A model generated the notes under the pieces. The model did no database searches, had not been told where the DNA came from, and was given only the letters and a program-made list of their open reading frames with translations. Shown piece after piece: positions 47,225-58,700 of a stretch of DNA of 64,000 bases (position 1 is its first letter; each line of letters opens with the position of its first letter). Source of the DNA: Cryptomeria japonica. Its lineage: Eukaryota > Streptophyta > Pinopsida > Cupressales > Cupressaceae. Where the stretch lies: assembly GCF_030272615.1 (NCBI RefSeq), contig NC_081407.1:147313744-147377743 (forward strand), written 5' to 3'. A program made the position numbers and the translations under genes.

Positions 47225-47405
47225 GATGTTTTTGACATTTTTTTTGGACCCTATTCTAAGAGCATTTATTGCCCTATCTACCATGCATTAATGACAACAA
47301 TAAATGCATCAAAGTACGAGGAGGTTTGGTGATACTTACCGGCTCTCCTGCCTCTGTTGGCCTCTGGAATCGGCGAATGCAATCGAATCTATGTATGAAG
47401 GCCAT

Positions 47406-47744
47406 CGCTGTTGACTGCTACTGCTATTTTCTCTCTCTACACTCTAATCTCTTGGAGGTGTAGATGACAATGAGGATGTATTTCCCTCGTGGTCTATCTT
47501 ATAGACTGCCCTAGCCCTCGTTTCCCGAGTCAGTCTTCTTTATCCCATGACTCTGTCACTTTATCCGATTTATCCATTCTAGTCTCTCTTTCTTATCGAC
47601 AGATTGTCTGCAAATCTTTTCAAACATTTTCATCCAATCTCTCGAGGGGGCATATCATTCCCATCTTGGGGCAACTCTGTATCAGTTCATCTTATCTTCT
47701 TTGAAACAACGCGACAAGCCGCATTGTCTCAAAGAGAGGCAAAA
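47406..47744 (+). other. Tat 3' region, last part, with polypurine tract
   Basis: No plus-strand gene. On the minus strand it is upstream of the antisense exon 1, so it may hold the antisense promoter; no clear TATA box was seen. The purine-rich AAAGAGAGGCAAAA (47731-47744) abuts the 3' LTR and is the likely polypurine tract. Confidence 0.7.
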
Positions 47745-48513
47745 TGTAGACACCCAAAATTGTCCAGTCTAATTAAATAAATATTTTATTTATTTAATTA
47801 TCTAAGCCTAATTCTTCTATTAATTAAATAAATCTTTATTTATTTAATTAATTCATTTATCCTCTTCTAGCCTTATTTCTCATTTGAATAAATACATTTA
47901 TTTATTTAAATTATCCTTTTCCTAAATTAAATAAATATCTTATTTATTTAATTTTATCCCACTTCTTCTATTAACTAAATAAATCTTTATTTATTTAATT
48001 AATTCATTAGCCTTTTCTACGCATGACACATGTCATTTATCTCTTAATTCATATATTACCTACCCCTTTCATTATTTTATTATTTCTTTTACCTACCCTC
48101 TAATCATAGCCCACCTCCTTTTACACCTCTCAATCTTATCCCTCCATTTCATATAGTGTCTTCTATATAAGGAGATTCTTCCTTCATTATCAAACCCTAA
48201 CTAATGAATTTGAGGCACTTTACTACACTACGATCCTACTTGCAACCACATTCCGTTCTTTGTTGAGCTCTTGTGCACATACAATCTGAGAGCAAATATA
48301 TCAAACAAGATCAATGGAGATAGGAAGAATGGAGATCCAAACCCTATTGGACATGTGATGGTATAATCTTTGTGATTTCATTTGATTTGCATTGTCTTAG
48401 GTAATCTTCATATGTTATGGTGGATCTTTGTTGTTGTTAGGCTAGGGTTTTGTGGTTGAATTCATTTAGCCTTTCAATATTGTTATTATTGTTATCCATT
48501 TTCACCATATATA
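47745..48513 (+). repeat. 3' LTR of Tat element
   Basis: 769 bp, the same length as the 5' LTR with few differences; the last bases are ATA instead of ACA. It includes the same five AT inverted repeats and TATA box. It is followed by GTTAG, the probable right target-site copy. Confidence 0.93.
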
Positions 48514-49638
48514 GTTAGTAGTAGCAACATACTCAGCTTCAATAATAGATAAAGAAGTACATAATTATTTCTTTCTGATCCATGAAACCAACTTCTTTCC
48601 AAGAAAGAAAGCTCTACTAGAAGTACTTTTCTGGTCATCAACATCTCTAGCCCAATCTGCATCTATATATGCACATAAATTAAAGTCATCATCCTTAGGG
48701 TACCACAAACCATATTTTGATGTACCTTGTAAGTATCTAAAAACCCTTTTCACTACACTCTAATAATTTTATCTAGGATCACTCTGAAATATTGATACAA
48801 TACAAAAAGCATTCATTATGTTAGGCCTAGTCTGAGTCAAATAAAGCAGACCTCCAATCATAGATTTGTATCTTGTAGGATTTACCAGTGCAGAAACATC
48901 TTTTCTTGTCAATTTCTCACTTGTAACCATAGGAGTAGTTACCAGTTTAGAATCTCCCATACCAAATATATTCAACAATTCCTTAGCATACTTAGTTTGA
49001 TAGATAAAAATACCTTTGTTAGTCTGAGTAATCTACAAACCTAAGAAAAATTTCATCTCTCCAATCATAGACATCTCAAATTCTTTCTCCATATTCTTAG
49101 AAAATTCTATGTATAACTTATCTTCACCTCCAAAAATAATGTCATCAACAAATACTTCAATAATTAGTATATCATCATCAGTGATCTTATAATATAAATT
49201 ACTATCAGCACTACCCTTTGTAAAACCAAGCTTCAAAAGATATTTATCCAACCTTGCATACCAAGCTCTAGGTGCTTGTTTCAATCCATATAAAGCTTTC
49301 CTTAACCTGAAAACCATTTTTGTATCATTTGATAGTGAAAAACCATCAGGTTGCTCAATATAAACTTCCTCATCAAGATCCCCATTCAAAAATCCACACT
49401 TAACATCCATCTAATAAACCTTGTCTTTCCTATGGGAAACATAGGAAAGAAATACTCTTATAGCTTCAATCCTAGCTATAGATGCAAAAGTCTCTCCATA
49501 ATCAATTCCTTCCTTCTGAGAATATCCTTTACAAACCAATCTAGCCTTATTCCTTACAGCTTGACCATCCTCATTCAATTTATTCCTACAAACCCATTTA
49601 GTTCCAATAACATTCTTATTTTTAGGCCGGGGAACCAA
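48514..49638 (-). pseudogene. pol: Copia C reverse transcriptase and N-terminal RNase H
   Basis: The minus strand gives [55 protein letters not shown] and the catalytic [11 protein letters not shown]. RNase H follows: LVTTPMVTSEKL, SMIGGLLYLTQTRPNI, RVFRYLQGTSKYGLWYP, CAYIDADWARDVDDQ, EAEYVATTN. Stops lie near 49411, 49033, 48769 and 48565. The last codons connect in frame to 33717. Confidence 0.9.
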
Positions 49639-51389
49639 AGTCCATGTGTTATTCTTCTCAGTCTGATCTTATTCTTCTTCCATAGCTTTCAACCAATATT
49701 CATCTTTACATGCCTCAATTACTGATACCAGTTCAACTTGTGAAATTAGACATACCTCATTAGTTGTTAGTCTTCTTCTTGTAATTACTCTATTGTTCTT
49801 ATCCCCAATGATCTGATCTTCTCAATGATTCAATCTCACATACCTAGGAGTCTTCTGACTCTCTATTCCTCTTCCCGGTTCTTGAGTTATTGTAGAATTT
49901 TCTGATACTGCTAGATTAATTGGTTCAACACGTTGTTCTAGTAAAGGTGCTACCAGTTTAGATATAATCATTTTCACCATCGGTTCCTGATCATAAACTT
50001 TGATTTGACCTCTATTCAGCTCATCTGCCTTGACATTAGCACTTTCCACAATTCTCTGCAATCTCTTGTTATAACATGTATATGTCTTACTTTCATTAGA
50101 ATAACCAATAAATATGCCTTCATCACATCTAGGATCAAATTTTCCAATGATATCATCTCTCCTGATATAACATTTACTACCAAATATTCTAAAATACTTA
50201 ACTGAAGGTGTATTTCCAAACCATAATTCATAAGGTGTCTTATCAGTTTCTCCTTTTATATGTACTCTGTTGAATGTATAAATAGTTGTGCTCACTGCTT
50301 CTCTCCACTAGATATGAGGTAGACTAGCTTCTATCATCATTGTTCTAGCAGCATCCAAGATAGTTATGTTCTTCCTTTCCACAACTCCATTCTGCTGAGG
50401 TGTCCGGGGAGTAGAAAATTATCTCCTTATACCATGCTTCTCACAAAAGTTATTATTAAACTCACTGGATGTGAATTCTCCACCATGATCTAACCTCAAA
50501 CTTTTAATCTTCAATCCTGTATCTATTTCCACTTTAGCCTTAAAGATCTTAAACTTTTCAAGTGCCTCATATTTTTCATTAAAAAAGTAACCCACATCAT
50601 TCTAGAATAATCATCAATGATTAGCATAAAATATCTATCACGTTGAAATTTTTTAACTCTACTAGGGCCACATAAATTAGTATGAATAAGATCAAGAACA
50701 TCATTATATTTATCTTGTATAGTCGTAAAAGAGGTTCTGACTTGTTTCCCCATTTGACATTCTTTACATATTGGATTATAGGGCACCACAATTTTAGGTA
50801 TATCTCTAACTGCCTTAGTTGAACTGATCTTCACAATGCAATCAAAATTTACATGACACAACCTTTTATGCCATATCCAACTCTCATCAATTTGTGCAAT
50901 CAAACATGTCTTCTCACCAGAATTCAAATGAAATATATTACCTTTTGTCTGTGTACCGATTGCAACCTCCAAACTAGATCTATTAATGATTTTGCATTTT
51001 CCATCCTTGAACTGTAATTGAAATCCCTTATCCACCAATTGTCCTACACTCAAAAGATTATGCCTTAAACCTTCAACATAATAAACATTGTTAGTATTGT
51101 TCTTACCATCCAAGGATATAGTTCCTTTTCCTTTGATCATACATGCTTTGTCATCTCCAAATCTAACTAGACTGCCATCAAATTCTTGCAAAGATAGAAA
51201 CTTCCCTTTATCTCCAATCATATGATGTGAACAACCACTACCAATTACCCATTCATCCTTGTCTTCAATTTTAGAAGAAAGTGCCTTCTCTTTAGGTACA
51301 TTCTCTTCTAGTGACGGAACATCTTCCTTGATAGCCAGAAACACCCATTCCTTCTCATTGTCGAAACCACTAGCAGACTCTTCTATCAT
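49639..51389 (-). pseudogene. pol: Copia C protease and integrase (decayed)
   Basis: The piece 50523-51389 holds the protease (DEWVIGSGCSHHMIGD, where the active-site Asp of D-S-G is Gly), YYVEGLRHNLLSVGQL, the zinc module WHKRLCHVNF ... CKECQMGK, and HTNLCGP with the first catalytic Asp changed to Asn. A frameshift and stops follow. QQNGVVERKN-type sequence is readable near 50400. The piece 49822-50295 has DKTPYELWFGN and FGSKCYIRRDD. Confidence 0.88.
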
Positions 51390-52424
51390 TTCATCATCAG
51401 AATCAGTAATGCCTTCCTCATCCGCTATGTAGCATGATTTGTCTCTATTTTCCTGTACTTATACTTTTTCTGATATCTAGGGTTAGGCTTAAAAGATATT
51501 CCAACTCTTTCTTCAAATCTTGAATTCCTTTCAGGACATCTAGATGCAAAATGACCAATCTTATTACATGCAAAACATTTAAAAGTGTTTTTCCTTCATA
51601 CTTACTTTCTACCAATCTTTTAGGTACTCTTCTAGTAAATAGTGCTTCAAGTTGTTCAAACTCATCATCTTCTCTCTTCATATGATCCAATTCCTTTGCA
51701 TATAAATCTTTCCAATATTGCTTACCCATTGTTGATGTAGATGCATGAAAAGCAGGTTCAGACTTCACAGCTCGAGAAGGTCCAAATTAATCAAGCTCAA
51801 AAGAAGATAATTTCTCGACCAAAGTATCTCTTTTGCAGATGTATTGGCCATTGTTCTCAATTTGTTAATAGCAGTAGCCTTCATATTGTAAGTCAATGGT
51901 AGGGCTCTCAAAACTTTAGAAACAATTTCATCTTCACTCAGACTTCCACCACAACATTGAATTCCCATAAAAATCTCATTTACCCTTTCCATGAGTGCAG
52001 CAATCCTTTCATCTTCTTCAATCTTCAGGTTTTCATATCTCACCTGATAACCATCAAGTTTAGCAATCTTCACTATAGGGTCACCTTCATTGAGAGCCTC
52101 CAACTTATTCCATATAGTCTTTCCAGATGATTTTTCAGTCAATCCCATTATTTGTTGCTCAAAAAGTGCACACAAGAAGGCTTCTCTTTCTCTACAATCA
52201 TTCTCAAGATTTTTATCCAAGTTTTCTAGAGGAGGATTACCAAATGTCAGTTTATGAGGTGTGACACCATTCTGTGTAATCTCCCAAATCTTCTTGCCAA
52301 GACATCTCAGATGAGTCTCCCTTTGAATCTTTCATACTATGTATGTTGTTCCATCAAGCCTAGGGATATCCCTCAGAAAGATAGCTCCAGATGAACTGGA
52401 TGAACTTGAACTATTAGATACCAT
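51390..52424 (-). pseudogene. gag: Copia C gag (decayed)
   Basis: Start ATG at 52424 gives a Ser-rich N-terminus followed by LRDIPRLDGTTYI, then stop TGA near 52332. The UBN2 region (IWNKLEALNEGDPIVKIAKL, EDEIVSKVLRALP) is on 51765-52220. The CCHC knuckle (CFACNKIGHFASRC) is in another frame near 51535-51580, so at least two frameshifts occurred, near 51800 and 51600. Confidence 0.87.
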
Positions 52425-52469
52425 AGGATCTTTCTCAAGTGGTTAAGATTTCTGCAGAGAGTACCAAAT

Positions 52470-52480
52470 CTCTGATACCA
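52470..52480 (-). promoter_or_regulatory. Primer binding site of copia C
   Basis: The plus strand reads CTCTGATACCA, the reverse complement of TGGTATCAGAG, two bases from the LTR. Confidence 0.88.
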
Positions 52481-52482
52481 AT

Positions 52483-53685
52483 TGTTGGACAATTCAAATA
52501 ACTAGAAGAAAACTGGGAGGGAGGGTGAATCAGTTGTCACAGATTACCAGAACCTTAAGCAATTAAAACTTTAATACCGGAACCCAAACCATTGATATTG
52601 GAATTCTTAAACCAAATACCAAAATAGTAGTTAAATCAATTAAGCATAAATAATAATCACATAATAAATACCATCCACATGACACCAAAATTTATACGTG
52701 GAAAACCTAGTAAAGGGAAAAAACACATTGGGAAGCCTACCCACAGTCAGATAATAGTTTTGCAGTAAGTATGTGAATTACAATTCAGGGGATTGCACTT
52801 CCAGGAAGGCCAACAGCATAGAGCACACTGCTCATCACAAAAGGAGCCTCACTGACTACATATAAATCCAGACTATAATCTGGAAGAATGAATGAATTGC
52901 AAAGATAACATCTCTTATGCTTGAGTACAATTCCGGTTAAGCTCAATATCGGAGGACTAAATCCTCTTATATAAACCCAATTCGATCTCCAATGATTGAC
53001 CAAATCCTCTGCCTGAATGATATTATAGTATTTGCATGTTACATATCCATATCCCTTTCAATATCTGATCTACAATGAGATCTTACATTTATATATACAA
53101 ACCCTTGACCATAAACAATCAAGTTGGCCACCAGACAATAAACCAATTACATAGTTACAAAACATGTCGGCCTTAGACCAAACAAATAATATCCAACACA
53201 TAAGACATCTCGGAAACACATCAAGAGGTCCAATCCACAAGTTTTATTAAACCAGTCCATAACCTAGATTAATCGGGACCCAACATAGGTCCACATGCTA
53301 AAGAAATGATCTCCATCCACCAAGTCTCGAACATGATCATCAATAACATCTTGAAACTCCACCAGAAGCTACACCAACACCACTTATGTATATCAAAAGC
53401 TCTACCAGTGAAACCCTCACCGAAACTACAAGGAAAGCTTCCAAGCACACACGATAGCCTCAAATCACCAGACCAAAACCAACTGATTGAATATGAAAAT
53501 AATTATGATGAATAAGCCAATTCCATAATCAAATCATACCAGATCATGTCAAATCCAAACCAATCAGAAACTACTCAACCTATCGGGACTAGAAGGGTGT
53601 CGATAAATCATCCAAACAACTAGTGTTGACATCAATGGCAAAACATCAATGCAACACATAATCAATTCATCCAAATGGCCAACAC
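52483..53685 (-). repeat. 5' LTR of copia C
   Basis: 1203 bp. On the minus strand it is TGTTGGCCATTTGG ... GTCCAACA, so the plus strand starts TGTTGG and ends CCAACA. The outer 45 bases equal those of 31504-32985, and the rest differs in length and sequence. Confidence 0.87.
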
Positions 53686-54215
53686 TTGGGTCCTCTTTAT
53701 ATCTTGGAGTGGATTGTATTTGATATTTTTTGTCAAGGTGACCTAATTTATATAACTTTGAATATTTTGACTATGGTTGATCTAGTTAAGGGTTTCAATA
53801 AATTATCTTGTATATAAAGGAATGTGAATGTATGAGTGAGTAAGGGAGGTATGTGAATTTATTTTAAGTGGATATAAATGATACACAAGTAGATTTAGTA
53901 TAGTAGAAGTGCAAAAGATAGTTGTTAAGAGCTTTGAGATAGTGTTTGTTGTCAGATGTGTTTTCCATGATATTGGTTGCTCAACACAGTGGTTCAAGGA
54001 TAATTTCATGATCAAGAGGTCTTATTCATTTTAGTTCATTTTATCCTCTACACCTACCAGAAGAAGGTGTGTTCCTTTATATACAAGATTATTTATTAAA
54101 ACACTTTACTAGGTCAACCATAAATAGAATATACAATTTTTACATAAATTTGGCCACCTAAAGCAATAGCAACCATTGCAGTCGACTCCAAGAGACAAAG
54201 AGGACCCCAAAACAT
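53686..54215. repeat. Imperfect inverted repeat, foldback or MITE-like
   Basis: The left arm, 53686-53830 (starts CTTGGGTCCTCTTT, ends CTTGTATATAAAGGAA), is matched by the reverse complement of about 54062-54215 (starts TTGGGGTCCTCTTT). The arms are about 150 bp, the spacer about 230 bp. The left arm begins exactly at the copia C LTR, so C may have inserted at or inside this repeat. No transposase and no clear terminal duplication were seen. Confidence 0.75.
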
Positions 54216-54696
54216 CATACCACATCTATATAAATTCATTCCAATGAACTAATCATGCTAACATATCCTCCAAAGTTGAGATCAAATGAAATGTGCAAAT
54301 AAATATTTGAGCATGTTAACTAGTCAGCCTAAAACTATTATTCAATATAAATTACATAATGTGGATCTCCACATGCCATGGTGAGACCCAAAAAAATAAC
54401 CCAAATCATCCAAAGAAAACCTAGATCAAAATAATATGATCCAAATAAGGTAAGCCAACTGAACTAGCCTAAACACAACATAATTGAGTCTTCCAAACAC
54501 ATAGCAACATAAGCTCACTTGCCAATAAAAATTGTTTTCCTCGATTTCAATGTGGCCGAAATCATGAGGCAACCCTATGAAAATGGTCCATTTCATACCT
54601 CACGTCCTACGGGAGAGGTTTATTAACTCCGTCGATTAGCTCATTTTTCTTTTTGCTTTATATTTTTATCATTTGTTTTTATCTTTTTCTTTTCCC
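54216..54696. other. AT-rich spacer, no gene seen
   Basis: No domain-bearing reading frame, terminal repeats or RNA gene was recognised. The last 80 bases turn T-rich just before the palindrome array. Confidence 0.5.
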
Positions 54697-55635
54697 CTGC
54701 AGATCCAACTTTAAAGTCCGACCTGCAGGTAATCCTTCCCCTGCAGATCAAACTTTAAAGTCCAACCTACAAGTTGATTTGTCAAAAGTTGCATGTCAGA
54801 CTTTAAAGTCCAACTTGCAAGGGTTTTAGTCCGACATGCACTACGCAATTAGCATTAATGAGCACATTTATTGCTAATTTTTTGGTTTATTTATTAATCG
54901 ACTGAGGTTATTTCTTCATTTTGTTTTGAGTTTTCTCTTGTGCGTGTGCCCTCTTGCTCCTCTCCTCACAAATTTGACTTTGATTCATCGATATTCATTC
55001 AATTTTCTTCAGGTTGCGTGGATTCAGGTAGGGTTTTTGTTTGTTTTATAGCTTTTTCTTTTATTTTCCTTTCGCGTTCGTTTTTCTTTTGTCAGAGGGC
55101 AATAGGACATTAAAGTCCGATTTCTCTTCAACCTTCTTTTCGGGTTGAGGGAAATCAGACTTTAAAGTCTGACTGCCTCATTGATCCATTTTACTTTGCC
55201 CCTCCCCTCGCGTACATGTCAGGTTTTAAAACCCGACATGCAAGCTGATAATTGGAAATTACTCTCCGCATATCAGACTTTAAAATCTGATATGCAGAGG
55301 GTAAACCTCACATATCAGACTTTGAAATCCGATATGCAAGATGAGAATGTTTGATTGACATGTCGGGTTTTAAAACCCGACATGTCAATCAGTTTGTCCT
55401 TCCCAAGACATCGGATTTTAAAGTCTGGTGTGCTGGTCTTGCAAGTAATTTGTATCCTTGCACATCGGACTTTAAAGTCCGATGTGCTGATGACTTTTCC
55501 CCAAATTTGCAGATTGAACTTTAAAGTCCGATATGGAAATAAGATTGCTTTAACTTGCACATTGAACTTTAGAGTCCGATGTGCAAATTTTGACTCCTAA
55601 GGTGCAAGTCGGACTTTTTTTCTCTGACCTGCTAG
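54697..55635. repeat. Array of about 14 TTTAAA-centred palindromes
   Basis: Units of 26-40 bp share a core near GGACTTTAAAGTCC. Positions: about 54697, 54741, 54791, 54825 (half), 55118, 55155, 55215, 55269, 55310, 55352, 55415, 55460, 55509, 55557 and 55605 (half). The unit at 55352-55391 is a perfect 40-bp palindrome and that at about 55460 a perfect 28-bp one. Outer arms differ between units yet stay complementary (CATGTC/GACATG, CATATC/GATATG, CACATC/GATGTG). The array ends about 115 bp before the ATG at 55751. Confidence 0.92.
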
Positions 55636-55750
55636 TTTTGACAATTTTTGCTCCCAAGCCTTTTTCTAAGTCCTATTTTTCAATCTACTCAATGAAGTTT
55701 GGTTTTTGTTGAAGAAACTAATCCCCAGTGTTGAATGCAGACATTTGTAA

Positions 55751-58700
55751 ATGTCAAGGCCTCCTCACAACAAACCTGAGCCTTCACCAAGACAATTGGA
55801 ATCTTCACCAGGTAAATCATCAGCAAGGAAGATGAAGTGCAAGTATGATAAATACTTGAATATGTACCCCAAGATCTCGATGGATTCAAATATTAAGGAG
55901 ATCAAAGACATAGAAATTGGTCATGTTAGTATCAAGGAATTTATTGGTCGGGTTGAGAAAGCTCCTTCCCACTTGATAAGCTTGATTAATTATAAGTTGC
56001 ATAAATATGCTGCCTTCCCAGTTGCAGCTCATGATCTAGATTTTCTACTTGTACTGACAGATCACTTTGATCCGAATACAAGATAGGTTAGGGATGCAGA
56101 TCAAAATGTGATCATGACTTTGGATAATGTTTTCTTTAATAGTGTTTTCAAAGGATCTCTAGTTGAGGAAGTAGCTGACATTTCTCAAGAAAGTGCTCAG
56201 GAGTACTATGATAAGAATCAGGATAAATGTAAGAAAGTGATTAATACAGTGTACCTCTCTACTGCCAGAAATTCTACCACCTCACAATGGCCTAAGTGTT
56301 TTCATAGAAGTGACTTAAATGAGGAGTACAATGATATGGTCACTATGCTAGCAAAGGTGAAGGGTTTAAAGGATTCTCATTACTTTCAAACCTGGATGTG
56401 CTATTACATGAATATAATCAGGAAAGGGGCAGCAAGGATTAATTGGGGTGAACAAATCAATGATGCACAATGTGCGCAGTTGAAGGAGGTCAAGGTGACA
56501 TTGAAATTTTATATAACCTCTTACCTGGTTTATGTAGCTACTTCTATGAGGCAATATCCAGGTTTATCTACCAAGGGTGACAGGAGATTAGTACCAGTCT
56601 GAGAATATTATGATCAACTTACTATCAAGAATCAAAGTATTCATTTCAGAAGAGTTAATGATGCTTTCTTCGCTATGTGGAAATGTATGTTTGATAAAAG
56701 AGTGAAAAATAAAATATTATCAAAGGATGCATATAACAGGGTGTCACATTTTGTATGTGTTTTTCTTCAATTTTCATCATTCGCTTACAGACGGATAGGA
56801 TGTTTCTCAAGTGAACCTTTTATTCTACCAAGGTATCCCTCTGACAAAAACATTCTCATGGAGTTGTGTCGACAATTGATCTATGTGCATGAAAAGAAAT
56901 CACAAGCACATAAGACTGGGTTGAAGTTCCCTGAATCCATTGGCAAGTACTCAGTTTTGACAAATCCTAAGGCCAAGATCATGGAGGAAGAAATGCAATG
57001 GAATACTATGAGAAGATTCAAGGCACAAAATAATTTTGATTTTTCATGGCATGAAGAACAAGTTGAAGAGGAGTTACACTCATGTCTATAGATTTGAGGA
57101 TGTATGGGTGAACTACCAAGATGAAGAGGACATAAGAAGGATGTATTTCAGTCGTCTTACCCTGGAACAAATTGAAAACTTGGATTTGGCAAAGATCCCA
57201 ATGACCATGGAAGACACTAGTGACATAATAGATCCAATCTATTATGAAAAGAAGATTGTCAACTCTCCACTACCACCAATGCAATGGTCAAGAAAGGAGA
57301 GTAAGTCTATCACTCAAATAATTTCTCCCATTTTGGCTAAAACCAATGCATGGCTGTTAAAAAATAATCTGATAATGAAACAATTTCCTACTAGCTTTGG
57401 AGATGACGATAATAGTGATGGTTCAGTTGGTAAGACAACTATGGCTGAAACAAGAAACAATAGCAGAGAGGATCCACAAGTGTTTCCCTTAGCCCATGTG
57501 ACACAATCTAAAGGGAAAGGGCCCAAAATTAAGCTCACAATTAAAGGGTCCAGAAAAGGTGAATCATCTTTAGGAGCATAGGAAACAACCACAAAGAAAA
57601 GAAAACAATATCCTACTATAGATGCTGAAAAAGAAAAGGAAATAGAAGAAGGTGAAATTCCTCAACAAAAGGAAGCACGAGATGAAGAAACATTACTTCC
57701 TGGAGAAGTAAATGTCCCAACCACTTCATAGGCACCAACCCTTTCAGAGGTGATTATCCATTCTATCGATTTTGATTCTGATCAAGAGGATGAGGGATTT
57801 GATGATGAAGGGTTGGATTTGGATATGTCTCAGTCAGATGCCCCTCAACTTTTTTTTTCATTAACTAATTTCTCCATTTTGGATGATATTCCTTCATCCA
57901 CTATTGAATCTTCACTACTGGATTTTACTGAATCTATGGAAGAGGGGTTTGCAGAGCAACCTATGGTGAACTTACCTATCACCATAATCATAACAGAAGT
58001 TCCACCTTTAGTAAGCACTAGGGTTGTATCCATGACATCTTCAACTCTCCCGTCTAAGATTATAACTGAAGGGGTATCAGCAACAACAACTATTACTACA
58101 TCAACAGGTATTTCACTAGGTACTTCAGCATTAATACCAATAACAACACTCACAACTACTACCAATTCAAGTCAGCCTGCTCCCAAGATCCCAGTTGAGA
58201 CTCAATAAGAAGCTACTACTCTATCTGCCAATCTATAATTACCACCTTGGATGGAGGTAGTAGCACCTAAGAGGAAGAAACAAGTAATTTTGTCTGATGA
58301 GTTTGATTTTGAGCAGTTGGTTCCTCCAAAGCCTAAAGGAACAAAGAATCCAAAGATTGCCTCTTAGGTGTTAGTGGACCTGACTTCTAAAAGGAAGTAT
58401 GTTGAGGTCATGGTACCATCATCCGGTAAGAATAAAGATAACATACAACCTAAGGATTACACAATGCAAATTGTAGAGCTTGGGGTGGAGACACATGAAA
58501 GTGTTAAGCTAGATTCTCAAACAACTTTCAACTCCTTGCTACGAAGATTTGATCGAGAGAGGGATGAGAAAAATGAATTGAAACAAAAATGTGAATAGTT
58601 GACTAATATTCTGTTGAAAGTTACACAATCCTCTCAAGAAGTTGAGCCCATAGGATCCTCAATGGACACTGAAGCTCTAAAGAAAATTGAATAGGTAGGA

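Larger units (their letters stand above)
45955..47405 (-). pseudogene. Antisense two-exon plant-mobile-domain-like gene in the Tat 3' region
   Basis: Predicted exon 1 is 47405-47340 (22 codons, starts MAFIHRFDC) and ends at a canonical donor G|GTAAGT. Exon 2 is 46515-45955 and begins after TTGACTGCAG. The 824-bp intron is phase 0, so the joined frame is continuous. Exon 2 carries the hallmark of the plant mobile domain (PF10536 type): HILYVPEFQANMGLLTTLAKRW, ETCTFHLLMGEMIVTLEDV, LRIPIDGE. The frame continues through WDSMTWIGLALPIVLAG to a Gly/Ser-rich end. Three stops (46203, 46194 and 46068, each likely from C-to-T or G-to-A) break it. Plant mobile domains are known from transposons and host silencing proteins; the function here is unknown. 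Splicing is inferred. Confidence 0.75.
33718..48513 (+). mobile_element. Ty3/gypsy Tat-lineage element (14.8 kb) inside copia C
   Basis: Identical-length 769-bp LTRs (33718-34486, 47745-48513), a 2.2 kb leader, a gag-pol region (36754-44278) and a 3.5 kb 3' region. A second, archaeal-type RNase H downstream of the RT-linked RNase H, a G-patch after protease, and an antisense gene in the 3' region mark the Tat lineage (Ogre/Retand/Tat group, established knowledge). The LTRs differ by few changes. Coding decay is milder than in the other elements, so this looks like one of the younger insertions. Confidence 0.93.
48514..53685 (-). mobile_element. Ty1/copia element C, 5' LTR and most of the internal region (minus strand)
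   Basis: From right to left: LTR 53685-52483, primer site, gag, protease, integrase, RT and the start of RNase H at 48514. The remaining RNase H and 3' end are at 33717-32986, beyond the inserted Tat element. The proteins resemble copia A rather than B. Frameshifts and stops throughout make it inactive. Confidence 0.9.

Noticed and set aside
54697-55635. CRISPR array or operator array of a prokaryote
   Set aside because: Units are palindromes with variable arms and irregular spacing, with no constant repeat and unique spacer and no cas genes. The context is plant retroelements.
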